A stretch of 64,000 bases of DNA from Tolypothrix sp. PCC 7712 (GTDB lineage: Bacteria; Cyanobacteriota; Cyanobacteriia; Cyanobacteriales; Nostocaceae): positions 4,340,001 through 4,404,000 of the forward strand of contig NZ_CP063785.1 in assembly GCF_025860405.1 (NCBI RefSeq). Reading direction: 5' to 3'. Every line of letters begins with the position of its first letter. Position 1 is the first letter of the stretch. The notes under the pieces were generated by a model. It saw nothing but the letters and a program-made list of their open reading frames with translations, searched no databases and had not been told where the DNA came from. Shown here one piece after another: positions 46,842 to 54,966 of the stretch. The position numbers and the translations under genes are program-made.

Positions 46842-47210
46842 TTAATCTTCAATTGATTTTGCTGGAACTTCCACCGCTGTGACATCAATTGTGCCATCAG
46901 GGGTAAACCTACGAAAATGACCACTTTGCACTAACAACTGCTCTCCACAGTTAGGACATTGTAACTGGCTGTTATTTAAACCTGTAAATTCATATCGACA
47001 TACAGGACATTGATCAACAACCAAGTTACGTTGTAGCCACCAGCGAAACCCAAAGAATGCAATTACGGGTGCCAATAGCAACAACCCAACAATAAACAGT
47101 ATCGAATTAACCAACCAACCCAGGCCTAAGGATGCTAGCAACCAAGTAACTGCTAACACAGTGAGCCAAGGGCGAAGATTTTCAAGCAAAGGAAAAGATT
47201 TAAGGCTCAT
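46842..47210 (-). CDS. Small membrane protein with C-terminal zinc ribbon
   Basis: 122 residues. Two membrane helices (about 15-34 and 36-56) precede a basic turn (RWWLQRN) and a CxxC...CxxC ribbon: CPVC (about 70) and CPNC (about 87), then GEQLLVQSGHFRRFTPDGTID and an acidic end. The ribbon is like that of the 40239-40616 product. Function unknown; probably a membrane-bound zinc-binding accessory protein. Confidence 0.78.
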   Translation of the reverse strand: MSLKSFPLLENLRPWLTVLAVTWLLASLGLGWLVNSILFIVGLLLLAPVIAFFGFRWWLQRNLVVDQCPVCRYEFTGLNNSQLQCPNCGEQLLVQSGHFRRFTPDGTIDVTAVEVPAKSIED

Positions 47211-47378
47211 TTTTAAAATGTCATGTTGCTCTATTTCTAGGATAGCGAGTTTGGGGATGAGGATGATGAGGCGGATGAGGGGGATGAGGAAGCTGGGGAG
47301 AAATAATTAATGACAAACCCCAAACACCCAATTACCAATTACTCATTACTATGCCCAATGCCCCATGCCCCATTCCCA
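47211..47378. repeat. Short tandem repeats between two minus-strand genes
   Basis: GGATGA/GGGGATGAGG units at 47253-47292, then ATTACCAATTACTCATTAC and CCCATGCCCCAT units to 47378, ending next to the glycosyltransferase stop. Confidence 0.7.
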
Positions 47379-48521
47379 TTAAATTAACTCTTGTAACCGC
47401 TTTTGCAAAGCATTCATCCCAAAAAGTGCGATCGCTTGTTGTCGTAGCCAATCGCCATCACAACGTTGGTCATGGCCTGTGAGTATTTCTATACAAGCTG
47501 CGGCTACAGCATTGGGATCGCGGTGGGGAACTCGCCAGCCGAGTTGTCCATCCTGTAAGGGGTCTGCTGAACCATCATCATCGCCAGATAGTACGGGTAC
47601 ACCACAAGCCATTGCTTCTAAATAAACAATGCCAAAGCCTTCTTGGGAAGGCATAATGTAGGCATTAGCCAGGCGGTAATGTGCTATTAGTTCTTCTGTG
47701 GGAACGAAACCTGCAAAAATTACGCGATCGCTGACACCTAAATCTTGTGCAAGTTGCGCTAATCTTGGTTGATCGTCGCCACGCCCAATGACTAAATATT
47801 TAACTTCTGGGAACACCTCAAGGATTTGCGGTAAGGCGCGAATTGTGACATCAACGCCTTTGTAAATATCGCCCGACCATAGCCGCGCTACAGTCATTAA
47901 CACTCTGGCATCATTTAAACCATACTTGGCAATCAGTTCTGGTTGCTTTTCACCTGGTGTAAATTTATTCCCATCAATTGCACAAGGCAGTATTTTTACT
48001 ATATTAGGGTCGATAAAATTAGCCGCACAGCTGCGATCGCGACTGTAACGGCTAATTGTCCAAATCCCTGATGCCGATGTGAGTGCGTGACGTTCCTTAC
48101 TATTAAGCGGTTCCCAAACTTCTTTACCGTAAGTGAGGACAGTGTAAGGAATTCCTAAAGGTTGGCAAAGAGTTTGTATCAGTTTTGTTAACAGGATGTG
48201 ACCACAAAAAACATGCTGGGGACGATGTAATAATAAACACTTCAGCAAGGCAGCTGTCATTTTCAATCTGCCGAATTGGGGAGAGTTACTTTGAAAACCA
48301 TAAAATTTTAAATTTTCCGATTCCCAGAGATTTGAGACATTTGGCCTATCTCGCAGTACAAATACTTCTGCTTTGTAGCCTGGACTCAATCTCTGATAGG
48401 CGTGAAAAATATCCTTGACATAGGACTGAATCCCACCTTCGTGTACAAAAATTTCTAAGAACACGAATACATGGTTGGTTTTTTGGGGAAATTTATGAGT
48501 TAAATTAAGATTTTCGCCCAC
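47379..48521 (-). CDS. Glycosyltransferase family 4 protein
   Basis: 380 residues. GT-B fold: N-terminal acceptor domain with VHEGGIQSYVKDIFHAYQ, C-terminal donor domain with ARLWSGDIYKGVDVTIRALP, YLVIGRGDDQ and the EGFGIVYLEAMACGVPVL segment with the E-x7-E motif that holds the nucleotide sugar. Starts with GTG at 48521, since no ATG occurs early and the first 20 residues are needed for the fold. Likely builds an exopolysaccharide, glycolipid or lipopolysaccharide sugar; substrate unknown. No other sugar genes nearby. Confidence 0.88.
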   Translation of the reverse strand: MGENLNLTHKFPQKTNHVFVFLEIFVHEGGIQSYVKDIFHAYQRLSPGYKAEVFVLRDRPNVSNLWESENLKFYGFQSNSPQFGRLKMTAALLKCLLLHRPQHVFCGHILLTKLIQTLCQPLGIPYTVLTYGKEVWEPLNSKERHALTSASGIWTISRYSRDRSCAANFIDPNIVKILPCAIDGNKFTPGEKQPELIAKYGLNDARVLMTVARLWSGDIYKGVDVTIRALPQILEVFPEVKYLVIGRGDDQPRLAQLAQDLGVSDRVIFAGFVPTEELIAHYRLANAYIMPSQEGFGIVYLEAMACGVPVLSGDDDGSADPLQDGQLGWRVPHRDPNAVAAACIEILTGHDQRCDGDWLRQQAIALFGMNALQKRLQELI

Positions 48522-48662
48522 TGTACCTGTGCAATTACGTATGTTTATGGCTCATCCAGTTGTAACATATACCACATTTGTTTAGGTTAAACCTCACAGG
48601 AAAGCATAAATTCCAAGCACAGAGGTGTTTTTGGGCATATTCTGTTAAGTTGCTAAAATTAT

Positions 48663-48689
48663 GCACCCTGAAATTTACATTCAGGGTGC
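48663..48689. terminator. Perfect 10-bp hairpin after the anti-sigma-like gene
   Basis: GCACCCTGAA (48663-48672) and TTCAGGGTGC (48680-48689) around a seven-base loop. On the minus strand it is followed by ATAATTTT, fitting a terminator of the 48789-49232 gene. Confidence 0.65.
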
Positions 48690-48788
48690 TTTGGCTGGAT
48701 TTTCACGTTTGTTGTTCTAGCTTGTCAAATTCCCATTAATTAATAATTTGTACTAGATGGCAATGACAAATTATTAATTAAGAATTCT

Positions 48789-49232
48789 TTAATGCTGACC
48801 ATCTAGAGAATATTTAACGATCAGCAAACAATTTCTGTTTTCTGTAGCGCGTTCGTAGACAACACGGTCAGCCAAGCGTCTCAGAAGGAACCATCCGTAT
48901 CCTCCTACTTGAAGAGTACCTGGCTCTGGCTCGGCGATCGCATCGGGATTAAAAGGTTTGCCATAATCCCAAATTCTCATTTCCAATCTGTCAATCCACA
49001 AGCTGACTTCAATATCTATGCCTGTTTCTGGTGGTAAAGCAGAATGAGCATGACGCACTGCGTTAGTGAAGCCTTCTGCTAATGCTAAGTTCAGGCGATA
49101 AAGCTGAGTTTCTGACCAGCCAAGTTGATACAAATGTTGCCGACAAAATTTCTCAAACCATTGTTGCACGTGGTTGAGGAGCTTGAGATCGCTCTTCACC
49201 GTCAGATGGTCTTGCTGCATGGTGCTAAGCAT
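48789..49232 (-). CDS. RsbW-like anti-sigma factor / serine kinase
   Basis: 147 residues from the ATG at 49232, which has AAGG five bases upstream; a longer frame starts with TTG at 49274 and a shorter one with ATG at 49220. HATPase_c_2 fold: N box LNLALAEGFTNAVRHAHS, G1 box WDYGKPFNP and G2 GGYGWFLLRRLADRV. Such proteins bind sigma factors or phosphorylate STAS-domain antagonists. No partner gene lies nearby, so the target is unknown. Confidence 0.87.
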   Translation of the reverse strand: MLSTMQQDHLTVKSDLKLLNHVQQWFEKFCRQHLYQLGWSETQLYRLNLALAEGFTNAVRHAHSALPPETGIDIEVSLWIDRLEMRIWDYGKPFNPDAIAEPEPGTLQVGGYGWFLLRRLADRVVYERATENRNCLLIVKYSLDGQH

Positions 49233-49559
49233 TGACCTTGACTTAAATATAAGTAAGTGATCGGTAGGTAACAAATGCGTCTCTTTATGGTATTTGTGAG
49301 ATTTCTGATTTTGGAATAGCTATTAAGTCCAAAACTAAATATCCACGATGCAACCTGGATGAGGAAAAGTGCTGAGTCATAGAAGTGCAGATTTAAGGAA
49401 ACCTTATCTCTAACTTCTCGCTGAGTGCTGAATGCTGAGTAATAGCTCACGACTTAAGTCTTCCTAAGTACTAAGTACCTAGTTTATCAAAACTCATTAC
49501 TCAAAATTCATTACCCATGACTCAGCACTCATCAAAGAGTACTGTTTTTTCTGACTGAA
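49233..49559. other. Intergenic region between petD and the anti-sigma-like gene
   Basis: About 330 bases with CTAAGTACTAAGTACCTAG (49466-49483) and ACTCATTACTCAAAATTCATT units (49490-49530); no gene seen. Confidence 0.55.
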
Positions 49560-50042
49560 TTAGAACAATCCTAAGGTCAAGGATTTATCTAATGGTAAAG
49601 CAGCACCAATACCTAGCCACAGAGTTACAAGTGTTCCAAATAGGAAAACTGTGGTTGCAACTGGACGACGGAAGGGATTTTGGAACTTATTGACGCTCTC
49701 GATAAAAGGAACGAGGATAAGTCCTAGGGGTACTGAAGCCATTGCTAATACTCCTAACAGTTTGTTAGGAAGCGATCGCAAAATTTGGAATACAGGGTAT
49801 AAGTACCACTCAGGTAAAATTTCCAATGGTGTCGCAAAAGGATTCGCTGGTTCACCGTTCATTGCTGGATCTAGTACTGCTAGAGCCACAATACAAGCGA
49901 AAGATCCCATGATAACGATGGGAAAGACGTAAAGTAGGTCATTAGGCCAAGCTGGTTCACCATAGTAGTTATGGCCCATGCCTTTGGCGAGTTTGGCTCT
50001 GAGGATAGGATCGCTCAGATCGGGTTTTTTCTGTGTTGACAT
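49560..50042 (-). CDS. petD: Cytochrome b6f complex subunit IV
   Basis: 160 residues with three membrane helices. The PEWY motif of the quinol-oxidising site is present (EILPEWYLYPVFQILRSLPN). N-terminal KPDLSDPILRAKLAKGMGHN and C-terminal LPLDKSLTLGLF match the cyanobacterial protein. Part of the thylakoid b6f complex linking photosystem II to I and serving respiration. It follows petB on the same strand with a 352-base, repeat-filled spacer. Confidence 0.98.
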   Translation of the reverse strand: MSTQKKPDLSDPILRAKLAKGMGHNYYGEPAWPNDLLYVFPIVIMGSFACIVALAVLDPAMNGEPANPFATPLEILPEWYLYPVFQILRSLPNKLLGVLAMASVPLGLILVPFIESVNKFQNPFRRPVATTVFLFGTLVTLWLGIGAALPLDKSLTLGLF

Positions 50043-50394
50043 TTTTAAATATGCTCTCCTGCTTAAGTTGAGTTAAAGCATTGGTAAAAGCCTTGAGCTA
50101 TCAGGTAAACCTCAACAGCAGCCAGATGCCAGTAGGGTTTTACAGCTTTCAGCTTCTGATATCAAGTTTTTGTTGTTCTTGTTCATCAGTTTAAAACAAA
50201 CAACTCTAGCTTGAAAGCTGTGGGGTAGGGGATAGGGTAAGGATTCAAGGTTGAGGTTTAAGTAATAGCTTCAATTACTGAGTCCTGAGTTATGAGTCAA
50301 AATCTGAGCTTCCATGACCAATTACCCATTACCCATTACCCCTTTCCCCATTTTGAAACTGAATGCAGTTTAGCTGTTAGCGTTTTGGCTGAAA
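50043..50394. other. petB-petD spacer with tandem repeats
   Basis: Contains ACCCATT heptamers (50320-50345) and CCCTTTCCCC sequence near petB, and AT-rich sequence with no gene near petD. The spacer is long for genes that are normally co-transcribed. Confidence 0.65.
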
Positions 50395-51042
50395 TTACAA
50401 GGGCCCAGAAATGCCTTGTTTGCGGATCATCAAGAAGTGGAACAGCATGAAGACCGCAATCAACCACGGCAGAACGAATGTGTGGGCGCTGTAGTAGCGG
50501 GTCAGGGTCGCTTGGCCGACGCTAGAACCACCACGTAGCAAGTCAGAAATCAGCACACCAACTACAGGAATTGCTTCGGGAACGCCGCTCACGATTTTCA
50601 CAGCCCAGTATCCCACTTGATCCCAAGGTAGTGAGTAGCCTGTCACGCCAAAAGAAACTGTGATTACGGCTAGGATCACACCACTTACCCAGGTTAATTC
50701 GCGGGGCTTTTTGAAACCACCAGTCAGGTAAACCCGAAAGACGTGCAAAATCATCATCAACACCATCATGCTGGCAGACCAGCGGTGAATGGAGCGAATT
50801 AGCCAGCCGAAGTTTACTTCTGTCATGATGTACTGCACTGAGGAATAAGCCTCAGCTACAGTTGGCTTGTAGTAGAACGTCATGGCAAATCCAGTCGCAA
50901 ACTGGATGAGAAAGCAAACCAGGGTAATGCCACCTAAGCAGTAGAAGATGTTGACATGGGGAGGAACGTACTTGCTTGTGACATCATCAGCGAGTGCTTG
51001 AATTTCCAAGCGTTCCTCAAACCAGTCGTAAACGTTGGCCAT
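50395..51042 (-). CDS. petB: Cytochrome b6
   Basis: 215 residues, four membrane helices. The two haem-ligand His pairs lie in RSIHRWSASMMVLMMILHVF and SAHTFVLPWLIAVFMLFHF; Cys35 in FYCLGGITL is the covalent attachment site of haem c(i). GYSLPWDQVGYWA is the conserved Qo-side loop. Full length, nearly invariant family. Transcribed with petD. Confidence 0.99.
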   Translation of the reverse strand: MANVYDWFEERLEIQALADDVTSKYVPPHVNIFYCLGGITLVCFLIQFATGFAMTFYYKPTVAEAYSSVQYIMTEVNFGWLIRSIHRWSASMMVLMMILHVFRVYLTGGFKKPRELTWVSGVILAVITVSFGVTGYSLPWDQVGYWAVKIVSGVPEAIPVVGVLISDLLRGGSSVGQATLTRYYSAHTFVLPWLIAVFMLFHFLMIRKQGISGPL

Positions 51043-51452
51043 ACAATCTCAAGTTCCTAAAAAATCGGTTGCGGTTGATCAATCTACGAAGTTCTAAGCG
51101 GAGGAAGCCTCCGCTCAGACTTCTCTCCCAATTAACAATTTTGGGATTTTAGCAAAGAGGATTTTAGTCGTTTGCTTTTAAGGCTTCAGAGTGATAAGAC
51201 TTTTAATAAACTTAACACTCTGTAAACATGTGATGTATTGCGTTTTTGGGGCAAACCAACACGACAAATTATGGACACAAAGTAGATCTTATCGTGTGTT
51301 GAGTGGGATATACGCTAATCAGCTGACTTAACAACTTGATTAAGACTAATGCACCACTTCTATAAAAAAAGTAACATAATCGAGAGATAGATTTCATCAA
51401 AAACAAAGCAACTGGGCAGTTCTAGGCAATTTGGGTTGAGGTGGAATTCAAC
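51043..51452. other. Divergent promoter region of petB and ctpA with a family B palindrome
   Basis: About 410 bases. The family B palindrome (51088-51123) lies 45 bases before the petB start codon, in its leader or promoter. No gene. Confidence 0.6.
51088..51123. repeat. Palindromic element, family B, upstream of petB
   Basis: GAAGTTCTAAGCGGAGG, AAG, then CCTCCGCTCAGACTTC: arms of about 16 bases with two mismatches. The same element occurs in frame in the MBL-fold gene (54673-54708). Confidence 0.85.
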
Positions 51453-52709
51453 ATGGGCTTGTTCATGGACAAAAAGATTTGGCGACGCGGATTATCATTG
51501 CTAATGGCAGTTTGGTTGGCACTAGGCACATTTATCCAACCAGCTGGGGCTTTAACTGAGGAACAAAAATTAATATCGGAAGTTTGGCGAATTGTCAATC
51601 GTAATTATTTAGATGAAACGTTTAATCATCAAAATTGGGCGACGGTGCGGCAAAAAGCTTTGGAGAAACCGCTAAAAAATCAGGAAGCAGCTTATGCAGC
51701 AGTTCAGAATATGCTCAAAAGCTTGGACGACCCCTTTACCCGCTTTTTAGACCCAGAACAGTATCGTAGTTTACAGGTCAATACTTCTGGAGAACTTACA
51801 GGGGTGGGCTTGCAAATTGCCTTAGACCCCAAAACTGGGAAGTTGGAAGTGGTAGCACCAATCGCGGGTTCGCCGGCAGATAAAGCGGGAATTCAGCCAC
51901 GCGATCGCATTATTAAAATCGAAGGCATTTCTACAGAAAATCTTACATTGGACGAAGCCGCAGCGAAAATGCGCGGGCCGATTGGCAGCCTCGTGACATT
52001 ATTAATCGAGCGAGACGGGACACAAGAGCAGGAAATTAGGGTAGTGCGCGATCGCATTGCTTTAAATCCTGTAATCTCAGACTTGCGCGTTACCCCACAA
52101 GGTACGCCCATTGGCTATTTACGTCTGAATCAGTTTAATGCCAATGCCTCAATGGAACTGGCACACGCCATTAATAGTTTAGAAAAAAAGGGCGCGGCTG
52201 CCTACATTCTCGATTTACGCAATAATCCCGGTGGGCTACTGCAAGCGGGAATTGAAATTGCCCGCCTGTGGTTAGACTCTGGCACCATCGTCTACACCGT
52301 CAATCGCCAAGGCATCCAAGGCAGTTTTGAGGCATTTGGCCCCGCACTCACATCAGACCCATTAGTTATTCTAGTCAATCAAGGAACTGCCAGTGCCAGC
52401 GAAATCCTCGCCGGCGCGCTCCAAGATAACGGTCGTGCCACATTAGTTGGCGAAACCACCTTTGGTAAAGGCTTAATTCAATCCTTGTTTGAGTTATCCG
52501 ATGGTTCCGGCTTGGCAGTCACAATCGCGAAGTACGAAACCCCCCAACATCGAGATATTAATAAATTAGGTATAAAACCAGACAAAGTCATTCCCTTAGA
52601 CACAATTACCCGCGACCAAATTGGCACAGAAGCCGATCCACAATATCAAGCAGCAGTAGAATTGTTGACGAATAATCCTGTAGTTGTGGGGATGGGGAAT
52701 AGGGAATAG
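51453..52709 (+). CDS. ctpA: C-terminal processing peptidase (S41) CtpA-like
   Basis: 418 residues from the ATG at 51453, which has GAGGTGG nine bases upstream; GTG at 51441 is possible. Signal peptide about 1-33 (cut after AGA). PDZ domain about 95-180 (GVGLQIALDPKTGK, SPADKAGIQPRDRI), then the protease domain with the Ser-Lys dyad in NQGTASASEILAG and TTFGKGLIQ. In the lumen or periplasm, CtpA removes the D1 C-terminal extension in photosystem II assembly; paralogues differ in target. The final residues (GMGNRE) and the stop codon are read from the STRR that follows. Confidence 0.92.
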   Translation: MGLFMDKKIWRRGLSLLMAVWLALGTFIQPAGALTEEQKLISEVWRIVNRNYLDETFNHQNWATVRQKALEKPLKNQEAAYAAVQNMLKSLDDPFTRFLDPEQYRSLQVNTSGELTGVGLQIALDPKTGKLEVVAPIAGSPADKAGIQPRDRIIKIEGISTENLTLDEAAAKMRGPIGSLVTLLIERDGTQEQEIRVVRDRIALNPVISDLRVTPQGTPIGYLRLNQFNANASMELAHAINSLEKKGAAAYILDLRNNPGGLLQAGIEIARLWLDSGTIVYTVNRQGIQGSFEAFGPALTSDPLVILVNQGTASASEILAGALQDNGRATLVGETTFGKGLIQSLFELSDGSGLAVTIAKYETPQHRDINKLGIKPDKVIPLDTITRDQIGTEADPQYQAAVELLTNNPVVVGMGNRE

Positions 52710-52762
52710 GGCATGGGGCATGGGGCATGGGGTATGGGGCATGGGGCATGGGTAATGGGTAA
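52691..52762. repeat. GGGCATG STRR overlapping the ctpA stop codon
   Basis: Units GGGGAATAGGGAATAGGGCATG run from inside the last codons of ctpA to two bases before the insertion sequence, so both the gene end and the IS target lie in repeat DNA. Confidence 0.85.
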
Positions 52763-52810
52763 TAGGACTAACGCATTGACAGAATGATAAAATAATGCGT
52801 TAAGAAAAAA

Positions 52811-53920
52811 GTGTTGTCTACAAATAGGTATCGGACAATCAGAGAAATCAGTAAACTCTCAACAGCACAATGCAATCTGGAACATTACACTCTATTTTTG
52901 TTATCGGAACCGAAGCATGGAGGATGCAGTAGGTTAGCAGAAATATTGGGGAATGTTTCACATGATAGTGTGAACCGTTTTTTGTTGAGGGAGAGATACG
53001 CTCCCTATGATTTGTTCAGTACGGTAAAGACTATTATTAACTTGACAGGAGGGATTTTAAGTGTAGACGACACAGTCATAGAAAAACTGTACAGTAATCC
53101 AAAATATGCAGAATTAATCGGTTATTTTTGGTCAGGTAAATATCATAAAAGTATCAAAGGGATAAATTTAATTACGCTGTATTACAGCGACATACATGGA
53201 AGCTCAGTACCAATAAATTACAGAATATACGATAAAAAGGAGGGGAAAACGAAGAACGATTATTTCCAAGAGATGCTAATTGAAGTAATTGATTGGGGTG
53301 TAAAACCAAGGCTAGTAACAGGAGATAGTTGGTACTCAGGAGTAGAAAACTTAAAATTTTTAAGAAACCAGAAATTGGGTTTTCTATTTGGGGTTGAGAA
53401 AAATAGAACTGTCTCTAATGAACCAGGAAAGTATTGCCAAGTAAGTGGTTTAGAGATTCCTGATGAAGGGTTGGTAACTCATCTGAGAGAATTTGGATTT
53501 ATCAAATTGTTTAGGAAAGTCTTCAAAAAAGAAGACTCTAGACATTATATATTGTATCTACCAGATGCTGAAGCTCTTCAGCAAATAACTCGCAGTGAAT
53601 TTGTGACAATTCATGATACTCATTGGGGAATAGAAAGTTTTCACAGAGCAATAAAACAAGTATGTGGAATTTGTCGATTTATGGTGAGCCAGTGCGTTGG
53701 GCGGGTCTCCCGACTTGAAGCAACTGGCGAACCCGTAAGGGTTAGAGATAGCCATGCAATTAAAACACACATATTTTGCTCACTTCAAGCATTTGTTCGT
53801 TTAGAGCTAATGCGGTCTGAAAACATCATTTCTAATTGGTATGAATTACAAAGAAACTTGTTTACTTTAGTTGTGCGTGATTATATTGTGGACAATCTCA
53901 CCAATACTTGTGCTGCCTAG
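52811..53920 (+). CDS. DDE transposase with a 19-codon palindrome insert
   Basis: 369 residues, GTG start. RNase H-like DDE core: first Asp in ILSVDDTVIEKLY (about 91), second in LVTGDSWYSGVENL (about 180), Glu in HWGIESFHRAIKQ (about 277), the spacing of IS4/IS701-like enzymes. At 53686-53742 a 57-base block (residues 292-310) interrupts the C-terminal helix region; removing it restores ...RFMVRDSHAIKTHIF. All three catalytic residues are kept. Whether the enzyme is active with the insert is uncertain. Confidence 0.88.
   Translation: MLSTNRYRTIREISKLSTAQCNLEHYTLFLLSEPKHGGCSRLAEILGNVSHDSVNRFLLRERYAPYDLFSTVKTIINLTGGILSVDDTVIEKLYSNPKYAELIGYFWSGKYHKSIKGINLITLYYSDIHGSSVPINYRIYDKKEGKTKNDYFQEMLIEVIDWGVKPRLVTGDSWYSGVENLKFLRNQKLGFLFGVEKNRTVSNEPGKYCQVSGLEIPDEGLVTHLREFGFIKLFRKVFKKEDSRHYILYLPDAEALQQITRSEFVTIHDTHWGIESFHRAIKQVCGICRFMVSQCVGRVSRLEATGEPVRVRDSHAIKTHIFCSLQAFVRLELMRSENIISNWYELQRNLFTLVVRDYIVDNLTNTCAA
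53688..53728. repeat. Palindromic element, family A, copy inside the transposase gene
   Basis: Outer arms GCCAGT and ACTGGC; core GCGTTGGGCGGG, TCT, CCCGACTTGAAGC. Lies inside the 57-base in-frame block 53686-53742. Confidence 0.85.
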
Positions 53921-53969
53921 TACACATCAATAATATTTTTTGTCAATGCGTAAGTCCTAGGTAATAATA

Positions 53970-54075
53970 ATTTCCCTTTTTTTCCTTTTCCCCTTTCCCC
54001 TTTTCCCCCTCATACCCAATCCCCAGTCCCCAATCCCCAGTCCCTAATCCCCAGTCCCTAATCCCCAGTCCCTAA
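53970..54075. repeat. CCCCAGTCCC STRR overlapping the MBL gene end
   Basis: A pyrimidine run (TTTCCCCTTTCCCC) followed by CCCCAGTCCCTAAT units. The stop and last codons (LGTGD) of the MBL-fold gene are inside it. Confidence 0.85.
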
Positions 54076-54771
54076 ATCCAAAGCCGCAAGACTCTGATAA
54101 GCTTGAGCGATCGCACCTTTGCCTCTCAAGAAACCAATATTCGCGCCAGGGCAGATGTACTGTAGGGTTTCTGGTGTCAAGCGTTCTAATAAATTTTGAA
54201 GACTTTTAATTTGCCTTGGCCAGTGAAAGGTTTTGGCTGTCCGTAATAATACTGGCTCACCCTTGAGATTGGGAACTATGTGACGACCGGAAAATAAGAC
54301 TCCACCGAATTGATTGTAGTAAAGGCAAGATGAGCCAGGAGAATGGCCTGGTGTCCAAATTACTTGGGCGGTTGCATCTAACGTTAGTTCCCGCCCAAAG
54401 CTGGTGACGGTTAATCCTGGTAATAAATAAGCTTCTTGCTCTTGAATGACAACCTCGCAGCCTAAAGCTTGCTGGATTTCTGCTGTCTTCCCAATAGCAC
54501 CACGGTGGGTGATGACTAGCCAACGTACGCCGCCATGCGATCGCAAGAAATCTAAATTTGTTGGCTCGAAAGCAGGACAATCAATCAGGATATTACTTTC
54601 ATTTCTTACAATAAAATAAGAGGTTCCCCCTAATGTGTCCCGATTGGGCGGAAATGCAAAAATATTTTGCGCGAAGTCCGAGCGGAGGTTTCCTCCGAGT
54701 AGAACTTCGTCAGAGAGCACAGCCCTTGGTGGCTTAACTGTATGATTTGGCTGTTGGGGTAAGGGGCACAT
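54058..54771 (-). CDS. MBL-fold (metallo-beta-lactamase-like) protein with altered metal site
   Basis: 237 residues. MBL fold with TLGGTSYFIVRNESNILIDCP, WTPGHSPGSSCLYY and LFSGRHIVP. The usual HxHxDH metal motif is replaced by THRGAIGK, so several metal ligands are missing and hydrolase activity is doubtful. Residues about 20-35 (LSDEVLLGGNLRSDFA) are translated from the family B palindrome at 54673-54708, and the C-terminus LGTGD from an STRR, so both ends of the gene have been reshaped by repeats. Divergent from the site-2 protease gene. Confidence 0.85.
   Translation of the reverse strand: MCPLPQQPNHTVKPPRAVLSDEVLLGGNLRSDFAQNIFAFPPNRDTLGGTSYFIVRNESNILIDCPAFEPTNLDFLRSHGGVRWLVITHRGAIGKTAEIQQALGCEVVIQEQEAYLLPGLTVTSFGRELTLDATAQVIWTPGHSPGSSCLYYNQFGGVLFSGRHIVPNLKGEPVLLRTAKTFHWPRQIKSLQNLLERLTPETLQYICPGANIGFLRGKGAIAQAYQSLAALDLGTGD
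54673..54708. repeat. Palindromic element, family B, in frame in the MBL gene
   Basis: 36 bases; in minus orientation GAAGTTCTACTCGGAGG, AAA, CCTCCGCTCGGACTTC. Matches 51088-51123 at all but four positions. Confidence 0.85.
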
Positions 54772-54966
54772 AAGAAAAAACCGAAATTGAGGAGTTGTCT
54801 AATCATTTGGTTACAGAGTTCAACATCTTGAAGCCAGCAGCTTAAGAGTGAACAATTGCTGTTAACCGTTGAAGAAAAAATAGGGGTTTTTATAGTCTGG
54901 CTAGTAGTGAAGGCTGTGGTGCTAACGCTACAGGTGGGACGTTTTTTCAAAATCACTGAAGAGCAA

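Larger units (their letters stand above)
52765..53957 (+). mobile_element. Complete insertion sequence, 1193 bp
   Basis: Terminal inverted repeats of 17 bases with one mismatch: GGACTAACGCATTGACA (52765-52781) and the complement of TGTCAATGCGTAAGTCC (53941-53957). TA flanks both ends (52763-52764 and 53958-53959), so a TA target duplication is possible. One transposase gene fills the element. The GGACTTACGCATTGAC end is common to many Nostocales elements; the exact IS family cannot be named safely. Confidence 0.88.

Noticed and set aside
54630..54956. 108-codon minus-strand frame upstream of the MBL gene
   Set aside because: Overlaps the MBL start in another frame and has no support.
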